A DNA stretch of 64,000 nucleotides from Firmicutes bacterium UBA3572. Its GTDB lineage: Bacteria; Bacillota; Desulfotomaculia; Desulfotomaculales; Desulforudaceae. Both the position numbers and the translations under genes were made by a program. Below are positions 16,149-24,422 of this stretch, piece by piece (positions within the stretch are counted from its first letter, which is position 1; every line of letters starts with the position of its first letter). Below the pieces are notes generated by a model. It had not been told where the DNA came from. It was given only the letters and a program-made list of their open reading frames with translations, and did no database searches. The DNA lies in contig DFNH01000001.1 in NCBI GenBank assembly GCA_002375985.1, positions 1 to 64,000 on the forward strand. Direction: 5' to 3'.

Positions 16149-17297
16149 ATGCGTTTTCCCCGGGGGCTGGCGGTACTGCTGGCTGCTTGCCTTGCCCTTT
16201 GTCTCTTCCCCTACGGGTCCCCGGCCCAGCAGTCCGGGACCCAGGAGCCCCAGTCCCAGGAGCCCCGGTACACGCGGCAGATAATCTTGATCATCATTGA
16301 CGGTCTGCAGGCGGATGCACTGCAAAAGGTGCAGGCCCCAAACATGAACGGGGTGGCTTCTGCCGGCGTACGGATCGACGACTGCCTGCCGGTGTGGCCT
16401 TACGGCCTAGAGACGTCGGTAGCCTCCATTCTCACCGGCACCGATCCACAAGCCCACGGGTTTGTGCGGGCTGGCGACAAGCTTAAACAGCTGACCATTT
16501 TTGAATTGATCAAAAAGAACAGGCTCCAGAGCGGATTCTACGACGCCTCCGCCCGGCTTGACGGACTGGCCGCGGGTGCTGATCACCACCTGAAAGCCGA
16601 TGACGATGAGAAGCTGGTGGAGGCTGCGCTGCAGGAAATGATGCGCGAAAAACCATACCTCAACGTGCTGGTTCTGGCCGATGCCCGCCGGGCGCTGAAT
16701 GATTCCGGTCTGCGCAGTCAGGAGTACTACCGGGCGGTAAGCAATGCGGACAACCAGGTGGGGCGGGTGCTGCACTTTTTGCACCAGCAGGGTATTTACG
16801 AGCAGACCTTGATTGCAATCACCGGTACCGACGGGGAGCCGCCCCTTATTATTAAGGGAATGCAGTTTAAGGGCGGAGTAATCCTGCCGCCCGTGGCCCA
16901 GGTGGATATCGCTCCCACCCTGGCCTACATTCTCAACGTCGAAATCCCGGCGTCCACCGGTCTCGTACTGTGGAACGCTTTCGAGCCGGGATCGCTTAAG
17001 AACGGTTTCTACCTGATGGAACAGCGGATCAGGGAACTGAGTAAGGCCCGGGCCGAAGCTGTGCGCGCCATTCACCGGCTGTACGAAGAGCAAAGGCAGG
17101 TGCGGGCGGAAAAGCAGGTGTTGACCGCTAGGGAGGCCGAAATCAAGCAGGCCATTCAGGAGCGGGACGAAGAAATCGCGCGGCTCGGGCAAACGGTTTC
17201 TTTTCTTAAATACCTAATCGGCGGATTGGTGGTCCTCTTCGGTCTGGGGTATCTGGTGGAGTACCGCGTACTCCGAAAGCGGTTTTTGATGTTCTAA
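16149..17297 (+). CDS. Secreted, membrane-anchored alkaline-phosphatase-fold protein, degenerate active site
   Basis: A signal peptide (residues 1-26) precedes a type I phosphodiesterase/alkaline phosphatase superfamily domain: IILIIIDGLQADAL, then SILTGTDPQAHGF, and VDIAPTLAYILNV near residue 255. A coiled coil (about 295-350) and a C-terminal membrane helix follow. The first metal-binding Asp is present. The usual catalytic Thr in the stretch before SILTG and the late DH pair (expected near ITGTDGEPP) are not seen. It may therefore be a pseudoenzyme or an atypical hydrolase facing the outside. GGGAGGTGG precedes the ATG. Confidence 0.65.
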   Translation: MRFPRGLAVLLAACLALCLFPYGSPAQQSGTQEPQSQEPRYTRQIILIIIDGLQADALQKVQAPNMNGVASAGVRIDDCLPVWPYGLETSVASILTGTDPQAHGFVRAGDKLKQLTIFELIKKNRLQSGFYDASARLDGLAAGADHHLKADDDEKLVEAALQEMMREKPYLNVLVLADARRALNDSGLRSQEYYRAVSNADNQVGRVLHFLHQQGIYEQTLIAITGTDGEPPLIIKGMQFKGGVILPPVAQVDIAPTLAYILNVEIPASTGLVLWNAFEPGSLKNGFYLMEQRIRELSKARAEAVRAIHRLYEEQRQVRAEKQVLTAREAEIKQAIQERDEEIARLGQTVSFLKYLIGGLVVLFGLGYLVEYRVLRKRFLMF

Positions 17298-17468
17298 CCG
17301 GCTAAACAAGGAAGTGCGGGGGCTCTCGGTCCTGGTGACGGGGGGCCTTTTGGTTTTCTGGCCCCGCGGTTAAAGCCCGCGGGATCCTTGCCCGCTGGGG
17401 CAGGTTTAAGTGTACCCGAAGACGAAATAAGTATAAAAAAGGATAAAGAACTTTAGGAGCTGACCACA

Positions 17469-18539
17469 ATGAACGAGACGAAGCACGACGTCAAACTGCC
17501 CTACTCTGGCCGGACCGGAGTATCTCCCGAGATGGTCCGCACAGTAATGGAGCGTGCCCGGGAAACCAAACCCTGTCCGCTGGGAACCAGCGGCACCTGT
17601 TGCCGGTTGTGCGCCAGGTGGTGCTCTATCGCCGGCCATTGTGCCAAACGTTTACGGAAGAGGGAGCCGGACTTTGAGCCGGCGTTGGAAAGGCGTATAT
17701 ATCATTTTATCAACTACGCCCACGGGGTTTGGCACATCGGCCAGCGGGACGTGAACTGGGTGCGGATCAGTAAGGACGCTTACCAACAGGGCTTTCGGTT
17801 GCGGTATCTGGGCGAGATCTTATATGTTAAACTAAGATCCGAATTTGCCAACATAGTGGGCCGGGTGCAGGTGTACCTTTACACCCGGGAGGACCAGGTG
17901 CTGGCCCTCCGGGAAGTGGCGCGGGATTACTACGCGCGGCGGGACGTGCGGCTGGCGGCATTGCGGGACGAGGCGGTCGACACCTTTTATTCGTGCGTGC
18001 TGTGCCAGACATTTGCGCCTAACCACGTCTGCATTGTACTTCCGGAGCGGGTGGGGTTTTGCGGTTCGGTCAGCTGGTTGGACGCCCGGGCCGCTTATGA
18101 GATTGACCTGCACGGCTGCAACCAGTCGGTACCTAAAGGAGGGGTCCTGGACACGGTGGGCGGTGGGTGGGCCGCCTGCAACGAGTTTATCCGCGAAAAC
18201 TCTCGGGGTGCCAATGAGCGGGTGAAATTCTATACGGCTATGGAATACCCCCTCACCGCATGCGGTTGTTTTGAGGCGATTCTGTGCGTGGTTCCGGAGT
18301 GCAGTGGGTTTTTAATCGTCAACCGGGAGTATACCGGGATGACCCCGGCGGGGATGACCTTTTCTACATTGGCGGGCAGTATCGGTGGCGGTGTGCAGAC
18401 GCCGGGGTTTATGGGCATCGGCAAGGCCTATCTCGCCTCCCGCAAGTTCATTGCTGCTACCGGTGGCCTGGCCTGGATTGCGTGGATGCCGACCGATGGT
18501 CAAACACTTACTAAAGGAGTTCATCACCAATGGCACTGA
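17469..18539 (+). CDS. acsB: Acetyl-CoA synthase catalytic half with CO-dehydrogenase-like N-terminal tag (acsA::acsB fusion)
   Basis: Residues 1-60 resemble the N-terminus of bacterial CO dehydrogenase (CPLGTSGTCCRLC, the CxxGxxGxCCRxC cluster motif). From about residue 70 the protein is acetyl-CoA synthase: FEPALERRIYHFINYAHGV, HIGQRD, the A-cluster ligands SCVLCQTFAPNHVC and GFCGSVSW, ACGCFEA, and GMTFSTLAGSIGGG. Cys spacing (+3, +9, +10) and the CGC motif match known AcsB, so the Ni-Fe centre should be buildable. The roughly 380-residue CODH-binding N-terminal domain is absent, and about 60 C-terminal residues are replaced by a short tail after WMP. At 356 residues it is half the usual 730. 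It heads the acs operon; TAGGAG precedes the ATG. Confidence 0.85.
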   Translation: MNETKHDVKLPYSGRTGVSPEMVRTVMERARETKPCPLGTSGTCCRLCARWCSIAGHCAKRLRKREPDFEPALERRIYHFINYAHGVWHIGQRDVNWVRISKDAYQQGFRLRYLGEILYVKLRSEFANIVGRVQVYLYTREDQVLALREVARDYYARRDVRLAALRDEAVDTFYSCVLCQTFAPNHVCIVLPERVGFCGSVSWLDARAAYEIDLHGCNQSVPKGGVLDTVGGGWAACNEFIRENSRGANERVKFYTAMEYPLTACGCFEAILCVVPECSGFLIVNREYTGMTPAGMTFSTLAGSIGGGVQTPGFMGIGKAYLASRKFIAATGGLAWIAWMPTDGQTLTKGVHHQWH

Positions 18540-19855
18540 CCGGACTGGCCATTTACAAGCTCTTACCCAAAACCAACTGTAAGGACTGTGGTCAAGCAAC
18601 CTGCCTGGCGTTTGCCATGCAGCTTGCGGCCGGAAAAGCTTCGCTCGAGGCCTGCCCACACGTGAGCGCGGAAGCACGGGAGGCCTTGGGCGCGGCTTCG
18701 GAACCGCCGGTGGCCCTGGTGCGCATCGGCCGCGAGGGACGGGTACTGGAGATAGGTAACGAAACGGTGCTTTTCCGGCACGACAAGCGGTTCGTACACC
18801 CACCCGGTATCGGCATTATTGTGGCCGATACACTGGACGATGACCGGTTGACGGCCCGGATCAGCGCGATCAACCGGCTGTCTTTTGACCGCCTGGGACA
18901 GATCCACGGGGTGGATCTGGTGGCGCTCGCTTACGATTCGGCTGATCCCGCACGTTACCTCCGCGCCCTGCGGCAGGTCTTAAGCCAAACCGAACTCAAT
19001 TTGGGGCTTTTGTGCCCCGATCCGGATGTTGCCGGACGAGCGTTAGCGGAGGCGGAGGAGCGGAAGCCGTTCCTGTACGCCGCGGACGAAGGAAACCTTG
19101 AAACCATGGTCGATTTGGCGCATCGTTACGGGATCGCACTGGCCGTACGGGGGCGAGACCTGGCGGAGTTGGCCGTACTGGCCGAAAAGGCGATCAAACT
19201 TGGCCACAAACAGTTGCTTTTAGATTCAGGCGCCCGCGAACCGGCCCAGGTGCTGGCCGACCAGACCCAGATCCGCCGGTTGGCCATTAAGAAGCGGTTT
19301 CGGCCGTTCGGCTTTCCGACCGTCTGTCTGGCTGCAGGCGAGGACGCGGTGTTGGCGGCCGCCGTTTACGTGGCCAAGTACGCCGGGGTGGTGCTGATCG
19401 ACACCACCGATCCGGCCGAGATACTGCCGCTGATTACCTGGCGGTTGAATGTCTACACCGACCCCCAGAAGCCCATCGCCATCGAGGCCAAGGTGTACGA
19501 GGTTGGAAACCCCGGGCCGGAGGCCCCGGTGTTTTTAACGACCAACTTTTCGCTTACCTATTTCTGTGTAATGGGCGATATCGAGTCCGCACGGGTACCG
19601 GCTTTTATTCTGCCGGTGGACACGGACGGCACCTCGGTGCTGACGGCCTGGGCGGCGGGCAAGCTGACCCCCGAGAAAATCGGCGCCTTCTTGGAAACCT
19701 CGGGGATCGGGGCACGCGTTAACCACCGGCGGCTTATCATTCCCGGCGGTCTGGCGGCGATGAGCGGCAAGCTCCGCGAAGTTATCGGTTGGGAGATCAT
19801 CGTCGGGCCGCGTGAGTCCGCGGCGATACCAGCCTTTCTGAAAGAACTGCAGTAG
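18530..19855 (+). CDS. acsC: Corrinoid iron-sulfur protein, large subunit (AcsC)
   Basis: The 441-residue protein has an N-terminal 4Fe-4S motif (NCKDCGQATCLAFAMQLAAG) and a TIM-barrel plus corrinoid-binding C-terminal domain of the CdhD/AcsC type. With AcsD it carries the methyl group on cobalt between AcsE and acetyl-CoA synthase. AAAGGAG lies 11 bases before the ATG, which overlaps the truncated acsB by ten bases. Sequence and length look intact, in contrast with its upstream neighbour. Confidence 0.95.
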   Translation: MALTGLAIYKLLPKTNCKDCGQATCLAFAMQLAAGKASLEACPHVSAEAREALGAASEPPVALVRIGREGRVLEIGNETVLFRHDKRFVHPPGIGIIVADTLDDDRLTARISAINRLSFDRLGQIHGVDLVALAYDSADPARYLRALRQVLSQTELNLGLLCPDPDVAGRALAEAEERKPFLYAADEGNLETMVDLAHRYGIALAVRGRDLAELAVLAEKAIKLGHKQLLLDSGAREPAQVLADQTQIRRLAIKKRFRPFGFPTVCLAAGEDAVLAAAVYVAKYAGVVLIDTTDPAEILPLITWRLNVYTDPQKPIAIEAKVYEVGNPGPEAPVFLTTNFSLTYFCVMGDIESARVPAFILPVDTDGTSVLTAWAAGKLTPEKIGAFLETSGIGARVNHRRLIIPGGLAAMSGKLREVIGWEIIVGPRESAAIPAFLKELQ

Positions 19856-19899
19856 TTACGCACCGGTTCAGGGGCCGGGTTTGGGAGGTGTTATGCGGC

Positions 19900-21804
19900 T
19901 TGCGTTTCCTGCCGGACGATCTGGAGGTTCAGGCCGGCGAAGGGGAAACCATCTTGGAGATTGCAGCCCGGGCGGGGATTGTGCTGCGCGGTGCCTGTGG
20001 CGGCGACGGTACTTGCGGCCGTTGTCTGGTGTTGCTTAAAAACGGTGCGGTTCGGGACCGGGACGGCGACGTGATAGCCGAGCCCGGCACCGCCCTGCGG
20101 GCCTGCCGGTCTTACCCGGTAGGAGACCCGGTGATCGAGATTCCCCAGACCTCACGGCTGGCCGAACACCAGGTGCTGACCGGGGAAGGGGAAGACGGGT
20201 TGCTTGGGGCCGGCGCGTCAGACACCGGGGCGGCGGACGATCCGTTGCTGGCCCGGGTACGGCTTTCCCTGACCCCTCCGGAACCAGGGGGAATCCCCGA
20301 CGACTGGGGCCGGTTGCAGGCGGCGCTGGCCGGGAGAACCGGTCAGCCCGTTAACGCCGATCTGGCGGTACTGTGTGACCTGCCCGCGGTCCTGCGGGCC
20401 GAGGCCGGGGCGGTAACCGTGGATTTGGGGTTGGAAAGCGGGCCGGGGGCCAAAGTGGTCACGGTACGAGCGGGGCACACGGCGGCACCCGCGTACGGCG
20501 TAGCCATCGACCTGGGCACCACCACCGTAGTCGTGGAACTGGTCGAGCTTGAACAGGGCCGGACGGTGGGGACGCTGGGCACGTACAACCGGCAGGCCGC
20601 CTACGGCGACGACGTGATCTCGCGGATTATTTACGCCGCTGAGCGCCCCGGGGGACGGCGCCAACTCCAGGAGGCGGTCCTGGACACCGTTAACAGCCTG
20701 ATTGGTGAATTGGGACGCCGGCACGGGATAAGTCCGGAGGAAATACGGGTGGCCGTGTGTGCTGGTAACCCGACGATGACTCACCTGTTCCTTGGAGTTG
20801 ATCCGGCCTTTATCCGGCTGGAACCCTACACCCCGGCGGCCAATTTCTGGCCCTTATGCCGGGCGGGCGAATTGGGCCTTTTTCTGCATCCGCGGGCACC
20901 GGTGCATGTGCTGCCGGGCGTGGCCAGCTATCTGGGCGGAGATATCACCGGCGGGGTTACCGTTTCCGGTTTTGGTGCCGGTGGCGAAGTCACCTTGTTT
21001 GTAGATATCGGGACCAACGGCGAGATGGTCCTGGGGGACGGAGACTGGCTGGTGGGTTGCGCCTGTTCGGCCGGGCCGGCTTTCGAGGGTAGCGGCCTCA
21101 GCAGTGGAATGCGGGCTTCAGAGGGGGCGATTGAGCAGGTAGGTATCTCCGCCGGCGGTTTCGAAGTGGTGTACCGTACCATCGGCGGCGGTCCGCCGGT
21201 AGGTATATGCGGTTCGGGTCTGATCGCAGCGTTGGCCGGCCTGACCCGCGCCGGGGTGATTGACCGGGCGGGGCGGTTCGTACCGGGGCTGGAGACGCCC
21301 CGCTGGCGCCGCACCGCGGCGGGGGAAGAGTTCGTGCTGGCCTGGGGCCGGGAAACCGGTCATCATCAGGATATCGTGCTGACCGGGGCAGACATTCAAA
21401 ACCTCTTGCGGGCCAAGGCGGCTATTTACGCCGGTGTGCGGAGTATGCTGGCCGCCGTCGGGCTGGAACAGGATCAGGTCGCGCGAATCCTGATCGCCGG
21501 CGGCTTCGGGCGCTTTTTGCCGCTGCGAGACGCGGTTGCCATCGGGATGTTGCCGGATGTGCCCCGGCAGCGCTACGCCTACGTGGGCAACGCCTCTCTG
21601 CAGGGGGCGCGCGCCGCGTTGCTTTCACGCCGCCGGTTGGCTATGATTGAGGACACGGCCCGGAAGCTGACCTATCTAGAGTTGGGTGAGGGAACGGGGT
21701 TTATGGAGGAATTTACTTCGGCGCTGTTTATCCCACACACCGACTTAAGCCTCTTTTCGTCGGCGCGGGAGGAGGGAGCGTATGCAGATCGCGGTGGCCG
21801 GTAA
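19900..21804 (+). CDS. Corrinoid activation ATPase/ferredoxin (RACE protein, ORF7 of acs cluster)
   Basis: The roughly 634-residue protein starts with a 2Fe-2S ferredoxin domain (CGGDGTCGRC, then LRACRSYP), followed by a linker. A large ASKHA ATPase domain comes next, with GVAIDLGTTTVVVELVELE, FVDIGTNGEM and ILIAGGFGRF. This matches the reductive activators that return oxidised cob(II) of the corrinoid protein to cob(I) using ATP. The start is ambiguous. GTG 19888 overlaps its own GGGAGG, TTG 19900 is 11 bases downstream of it, and an ATG at 19893 is in another frame (see findings). It sits between acsC and cooC as in other acetogen clusters. Confidence 0.88.
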   Translation: MRFLPDDLEVQAGEGETILEIAARAGIVLRGACGGDGTCGRCLVLLKNGAVRDRDGDVIAEPGTALRACRSYPVGDPVIEIPQTSRLAEHQVLTGEGEDGLLGAGASDTGAADDPLLARVRLSLTPPEPGGIPDDWGRLQAALAGRTGQPVNADLAVLCDLPAVLRAEAGAVTVDLGLESGPGAKVVTVRAGHTAAPAYGVAIDLGTTTVVVELVELEQGRTVGTLGTYNRQAAYGDDVISRIIYAAERPGGRRQLQEAVLDTVNSLIGELGRRHGISPEEIRVAVCAGNPTMTHLFLGVDPAFIRLEPYTPAANFWPLCRAGELGLFLHPRAPVHVLPGVASYLGGDITGGVTVSGFGAGGEVTLFVDIGTNGEMVLGDGDWLVGCACSAGPAFEGSGLSSGMRASEGAIEQVGISAGGFEVVYRTIGGGPPVGICGSGLIAALAGLTRAGVIDRAGRFVPGLETPRWRRTAAGEEFVLAWGRETGHHQDIVLTGADIQNLLRAKAAIYAGVRSMLAAVGLEQDQVARILIAGGFGRFLPLRDAVAIGMLPDVPRQRYAYVGNASLQGARAALLSRRRLAMIEDTARKLTYLELGEGTGFMEEFTSALFIPHTDLSLFSSAREEGAYADRGGR

Positions 21805-22537
21805 AGGGGGCGGCGGCAAGACCACGTTTGCCGCGCTGGCCATTCGGGAACTGGTGGCCGCCGGAAGCGGGCCTGTGTTAGCGGTAGACGCCGACGCCAA
21901 CGCCAACCTGGGTGAGGTGCTCGGGTTGGCGTTCCAGGAAACTATTGCCGATATCCTGGCCGAAATGGCCGATGACCGGCGTTCTCGGCCGGGCGGGATG
22001 TCCAAGGCCGATTACCTGAACTTTCGACTTCACCAGGCACTGACCGAGGGTCCGGAGGTTGACCTCTTGGTGATGGGCGGTCCTGAAGGGCCCGGGTGTT
22101 ACTGTTACGCCAACAATTTGTTGCGGCAGTTTATCGAACAAAAAGCCCGGGATTATCCGGTGTTGGTGTTGGATAATGAAGCCGGGTTGGAGCACTTAAG
22201 CCGCCGGACCACTCGGCAGGTGGATATTCTGGTCGTGGTCAGTGACGCCACGGTGCGGGGCATCCGGTCCGCGGGCCGGATCTACCAGCTGGCCACCCGG
22301 CTCGATCTGGGCATCAGGCGGTCGTGTCTGGTGGTTAACCGGGTCCGGGAGGGCACCCTTCTAGAACTGGAAGCAGAGATTGGGCAGACCGGGCTGGAAC
22401 TCGCCGGCTGCTTGCCTTTCGATCCGGCGGTGGAAACCTGGGACCGGCAGGGCAAGCCGCTGGTGCAGTTGCCGGACGATGCACCGGCGGTAGCCGCCGT
22501 GCGGGAGATTGTAAAGAGAATCGTGCCGAAGAACTAG
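21782..22537 (+). CDS. cooC: CooC-type nickel/CODH-ACS maturation ATPase
   Basis: The 251-residue P-loop protein has the deviant Walker A motif GKGGGGKTTFAALAIREL and an Asp-rich switch (LAVDADANANLGEVLG), as in the MinD/CooC family. CooC/AcsF proteins use ATP to insert nickel into CODH or ACS. The gene overlaps the ORF7 gene by 23 bases. Its retention is consistent with a nickel enzyme still being made, either the truncated acetyl-CoA synthase or a CODH encoded elsewhere. Confidence 0.9.
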   Translation: MQIAVAGKGGGGKTTFAALAIRELVAAGSGPVLAVDADANANLGEVLGLAFQETIADILAEMADDRRSRPGGMSKADYLNFRLHQALTEGPEVDLLVMGGPEGPGCYCYANNLLRQFIEQKARDYPVLVLDNEAGLEHLSRRTTRQVDILVVVSDATVRGIRSAGRIYQLATRLDLGIRRSCLVVNRVREGTLLELEAEIGQTGLELAGCLPFDPAVETWDRQGKPLVQLPDDAPAVAAVREIVKRIVPKN

Positions 22538-22600
22538 GCTTACCCAACCTCCGCCGTAGCGGTGGCTTCGGGTACTTCACGAAACCAGATGATAGGGGCA

Positions 22601-23548
22601 ATGCAAATGGCCGCGGAGATCGTACGGGAAAGATGGAAGGGCAAGGTATTCGAGATGATGTTGGGCCGCGAGCCCCACACCGTGCGGGTGGGTGGGGATA
22701 CGTCCCTGCCGTTTATGCATTTCGAGGGGACGACGGTGCGGCCGGTGACCGCCCTGGAGGTGCAGGACGTCGCGCCTGCCGATTGGCCGGCGGTGCTGCG
22801 GGCGCCGTTTGCCGGGGTGCTGGAAGATCCGGCGGCATGGGCCAAACGGTGCGTAGAGCTTGGCGCCGACCTGGTGGCCCTGCGGTTGGCTGGTGCCCAT
22901 CCGGAAAACGGTGACGCCGATGCCGGAGCTGTGGCGGCCGTTGCCCGGCGGGTAGCCGAAGCGGTGGACGTTCCTTTGATCGTGCTGGGCTGCGGCCTGG
23001 AAGAAAAGGATGCTCGGATTCTGCCGGCGGTCGCCGAAGCCCTGGAAGGCCGCAACTGCCTGTTGGGGCAGGCCACGATGGACAACTACAAGGCCGTGGT
23101 GGCCGGCTGTCTGGCGTACGGACACGGTGTGGTGGCCACTTCTCCCCTGGACATCAATCTGGCCAAACAACTGAATATTTTGATCACCGAGATGAACCTA
23201 CCGCCCGACCGGATCGCCATGGACCCCAGCATCGGTCCGCTGGGTTACGGGATCGAATACGCCTACTCGATCATCGAGCGCAAGCGGTTGGGGGCGCTCT
23301 CCGGCGACCGTATGCTGGCCCAGCCGGTGATCTGCCTGGTGGGTGAGGAATCTTGGAAGACGAAGGAGACACAAGCCGGAGACATTTCCGAATGGGGGGA
23401 CCAGGAGCGGCGGGCGGTGCTCTGGGAAGCCATGACGGCCGTCACCCTGGCTTTGGCGGGCGGTTCCATCTTCGTTTTCCGCCACCCGGATTCCCTGACC
23501 CGGTTCAATCGGACGATTGACGCCCTCATGCACCAGCAGGTATACTAG
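22601..23548 (+). CDS. acsD: Corrinoid iron-sulfur protein, small subunit (AcsD)
   Basis: The roughly 315-residue TIM-barrel protein has the AcsD/CdhD pattern (PLIVLGCGLEEKDARILP, CLLGQATMDNYK, MDPSIGPLGYGIEY). It pairs with AcsC to form the CFeSP heterodimer. Possible starts are GTG 22562 and ATG 22589, 22601 and 22607. I chose 22601, just after AGGGG, but the exact start is uncertain. Spacing to cooC (about 60 bases) and to acsE fits one operon. Confidence 0.93.
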   Translation: MQMAAEIVRERWKGKVFEMMLGREPHTVRVGGDTSLPFMHFEGTTVRPVTALEVQDVAPADWPAVLRAPFAGVLEDPAAWAKRCVELGADLVALRLAGAHPENGDADAGAVAAVARRVAEAVDVPLIVLGCGLEEKDARILPAVAEALEGRNCLLGQATMDNYKAVVAGCLAYGHGVVATSPLDINLAKQLNILITEMNLPPDRIAMDPSIGPLGYGIEYAYSIIERKRLGALSGDRMLAQPVICLVGEESWKTKETQAGDISEWGDQERRAVLWEAMTAVTLALAGGSIFVFRHPDSLTRFNRTIDALMHQQVY

Positions 23549-23604
23549 GAAAACAGAATGCGCAGAAAAGTTGGTGCCTGGCACCGTAAACAGGGGGTAA
23601 CCAG

Positions 23605-24399
23605 TTGATCCTTATCGGCGAACGCATCAATGGCATGTTCCGGGATATTCGGGAAGCAATCGAAAAACGCGACCCCGCACCCGTTGCGGCGTGGGCCCGG
23701 CGTCAAGCGGCTGCCGGGGCACATTACCTCGACATCAGCACCGGTCCGGCGGCGGCGGCCGAGGACCAACCGGTAATTATGGAATGGCTGGTCCGGATCG
23801 CCCAGGAAGCGACCGCCTTGCCGTGCTGCCTGGACACGGTGAATCCGGACGCGATGGAAGCAGGGCTCCGGGTGCATCAGGGGAAAGCGATCCTTAATTC
23901 CACCAGCGCCGACCAGGAGCGGATGGACCGTTTTTTTGCTTTGGCGGTGCGGTATGACGCCGCGGTCATTGGGTTGGCAATGAACGAGCAGGGTGTACCC
24001 AAAGACGCTAACGACCGCCTGACCTTGGCCATGGAGCTGGTAGCCAACGCCGATGCGCACGGCGTGCCGATGGAGGATCTGTTTATCGATCCGCTGGTTC
24101 TGCCGGTGAATGTGGCTCAGGAACACGCCGTGGAGGTATTGGAAACCATCCGCCAGGTAAAGCTTTTGGCCTCGCCGCCTCCCCGGACCGTAATTGGATT
24201 GAGTAACATTTCCCAGCGAACGCGGGAGCGTTCGTTAATCAACCGCACCTACCTGGTGATGGCCATGGCCGCCGGTCTGGACGCTGCCATACTGGACGTG
24301 GAGGATAAAGCGCTGTTGGACGCGGTGGCCACCGCGAGTATTCTGTTAAACCGGGAGGTCTACTGTGATTCTTTCCTGAAGACCTTTCACCAGCGGTAA
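23605..24399 (+). CDS. acsE: Methyltetrahydrofolate:corrinoid iron-sulfur protein methyltransferase
   Basis: The 264-residue pterin-binding TIM barrel (MILIGERINGMFRDI, then YLDISTGPA, LDTVNPDAMEAGL, IGLSNISQ) is of the MeTr/AcsE type. It transfers the methyl group of 5-methyl-THF to cob(I) of the CFeSP. It starts with TTG behind CAGGGGG. The length is normal and all the usual pterin-site motifs appear intact. Confidence 0.93.
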   Translation: MILIGERINGMFRDIREAIEKRDPAPVAAWARRQAAAGAHYLDISTGPAAAAEDQPVIMEWLVRIAQEATALPCCLDTVNPDAMEAGLRVHQGKAILNSTSADQERMDRFFALAVRYDAAVIGLAMNEQGVPKDANDRLTLAMELVANADAHGVPMEDLFIDPLVLPVNVAQEHAVEVLETIRQVKLLASPPPRTVIGLSNISQRTRERSLINRTYLVMAMAAGLDAAILDVEDKALLDAVATASILLNREVYCDSFLKTFHQR

Positions 24400-24422
24400 T
24401 TCAAAGCACGGGGTGAAGAAGG

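Noticed and set aside
17298..17468. Terminator plus promoter before the acs operon
   Set aside because: GC-rich partial stems and a TATAAA stretch occur, but no perfect hairpin and no paired -35 box were found, so neither is annotated.
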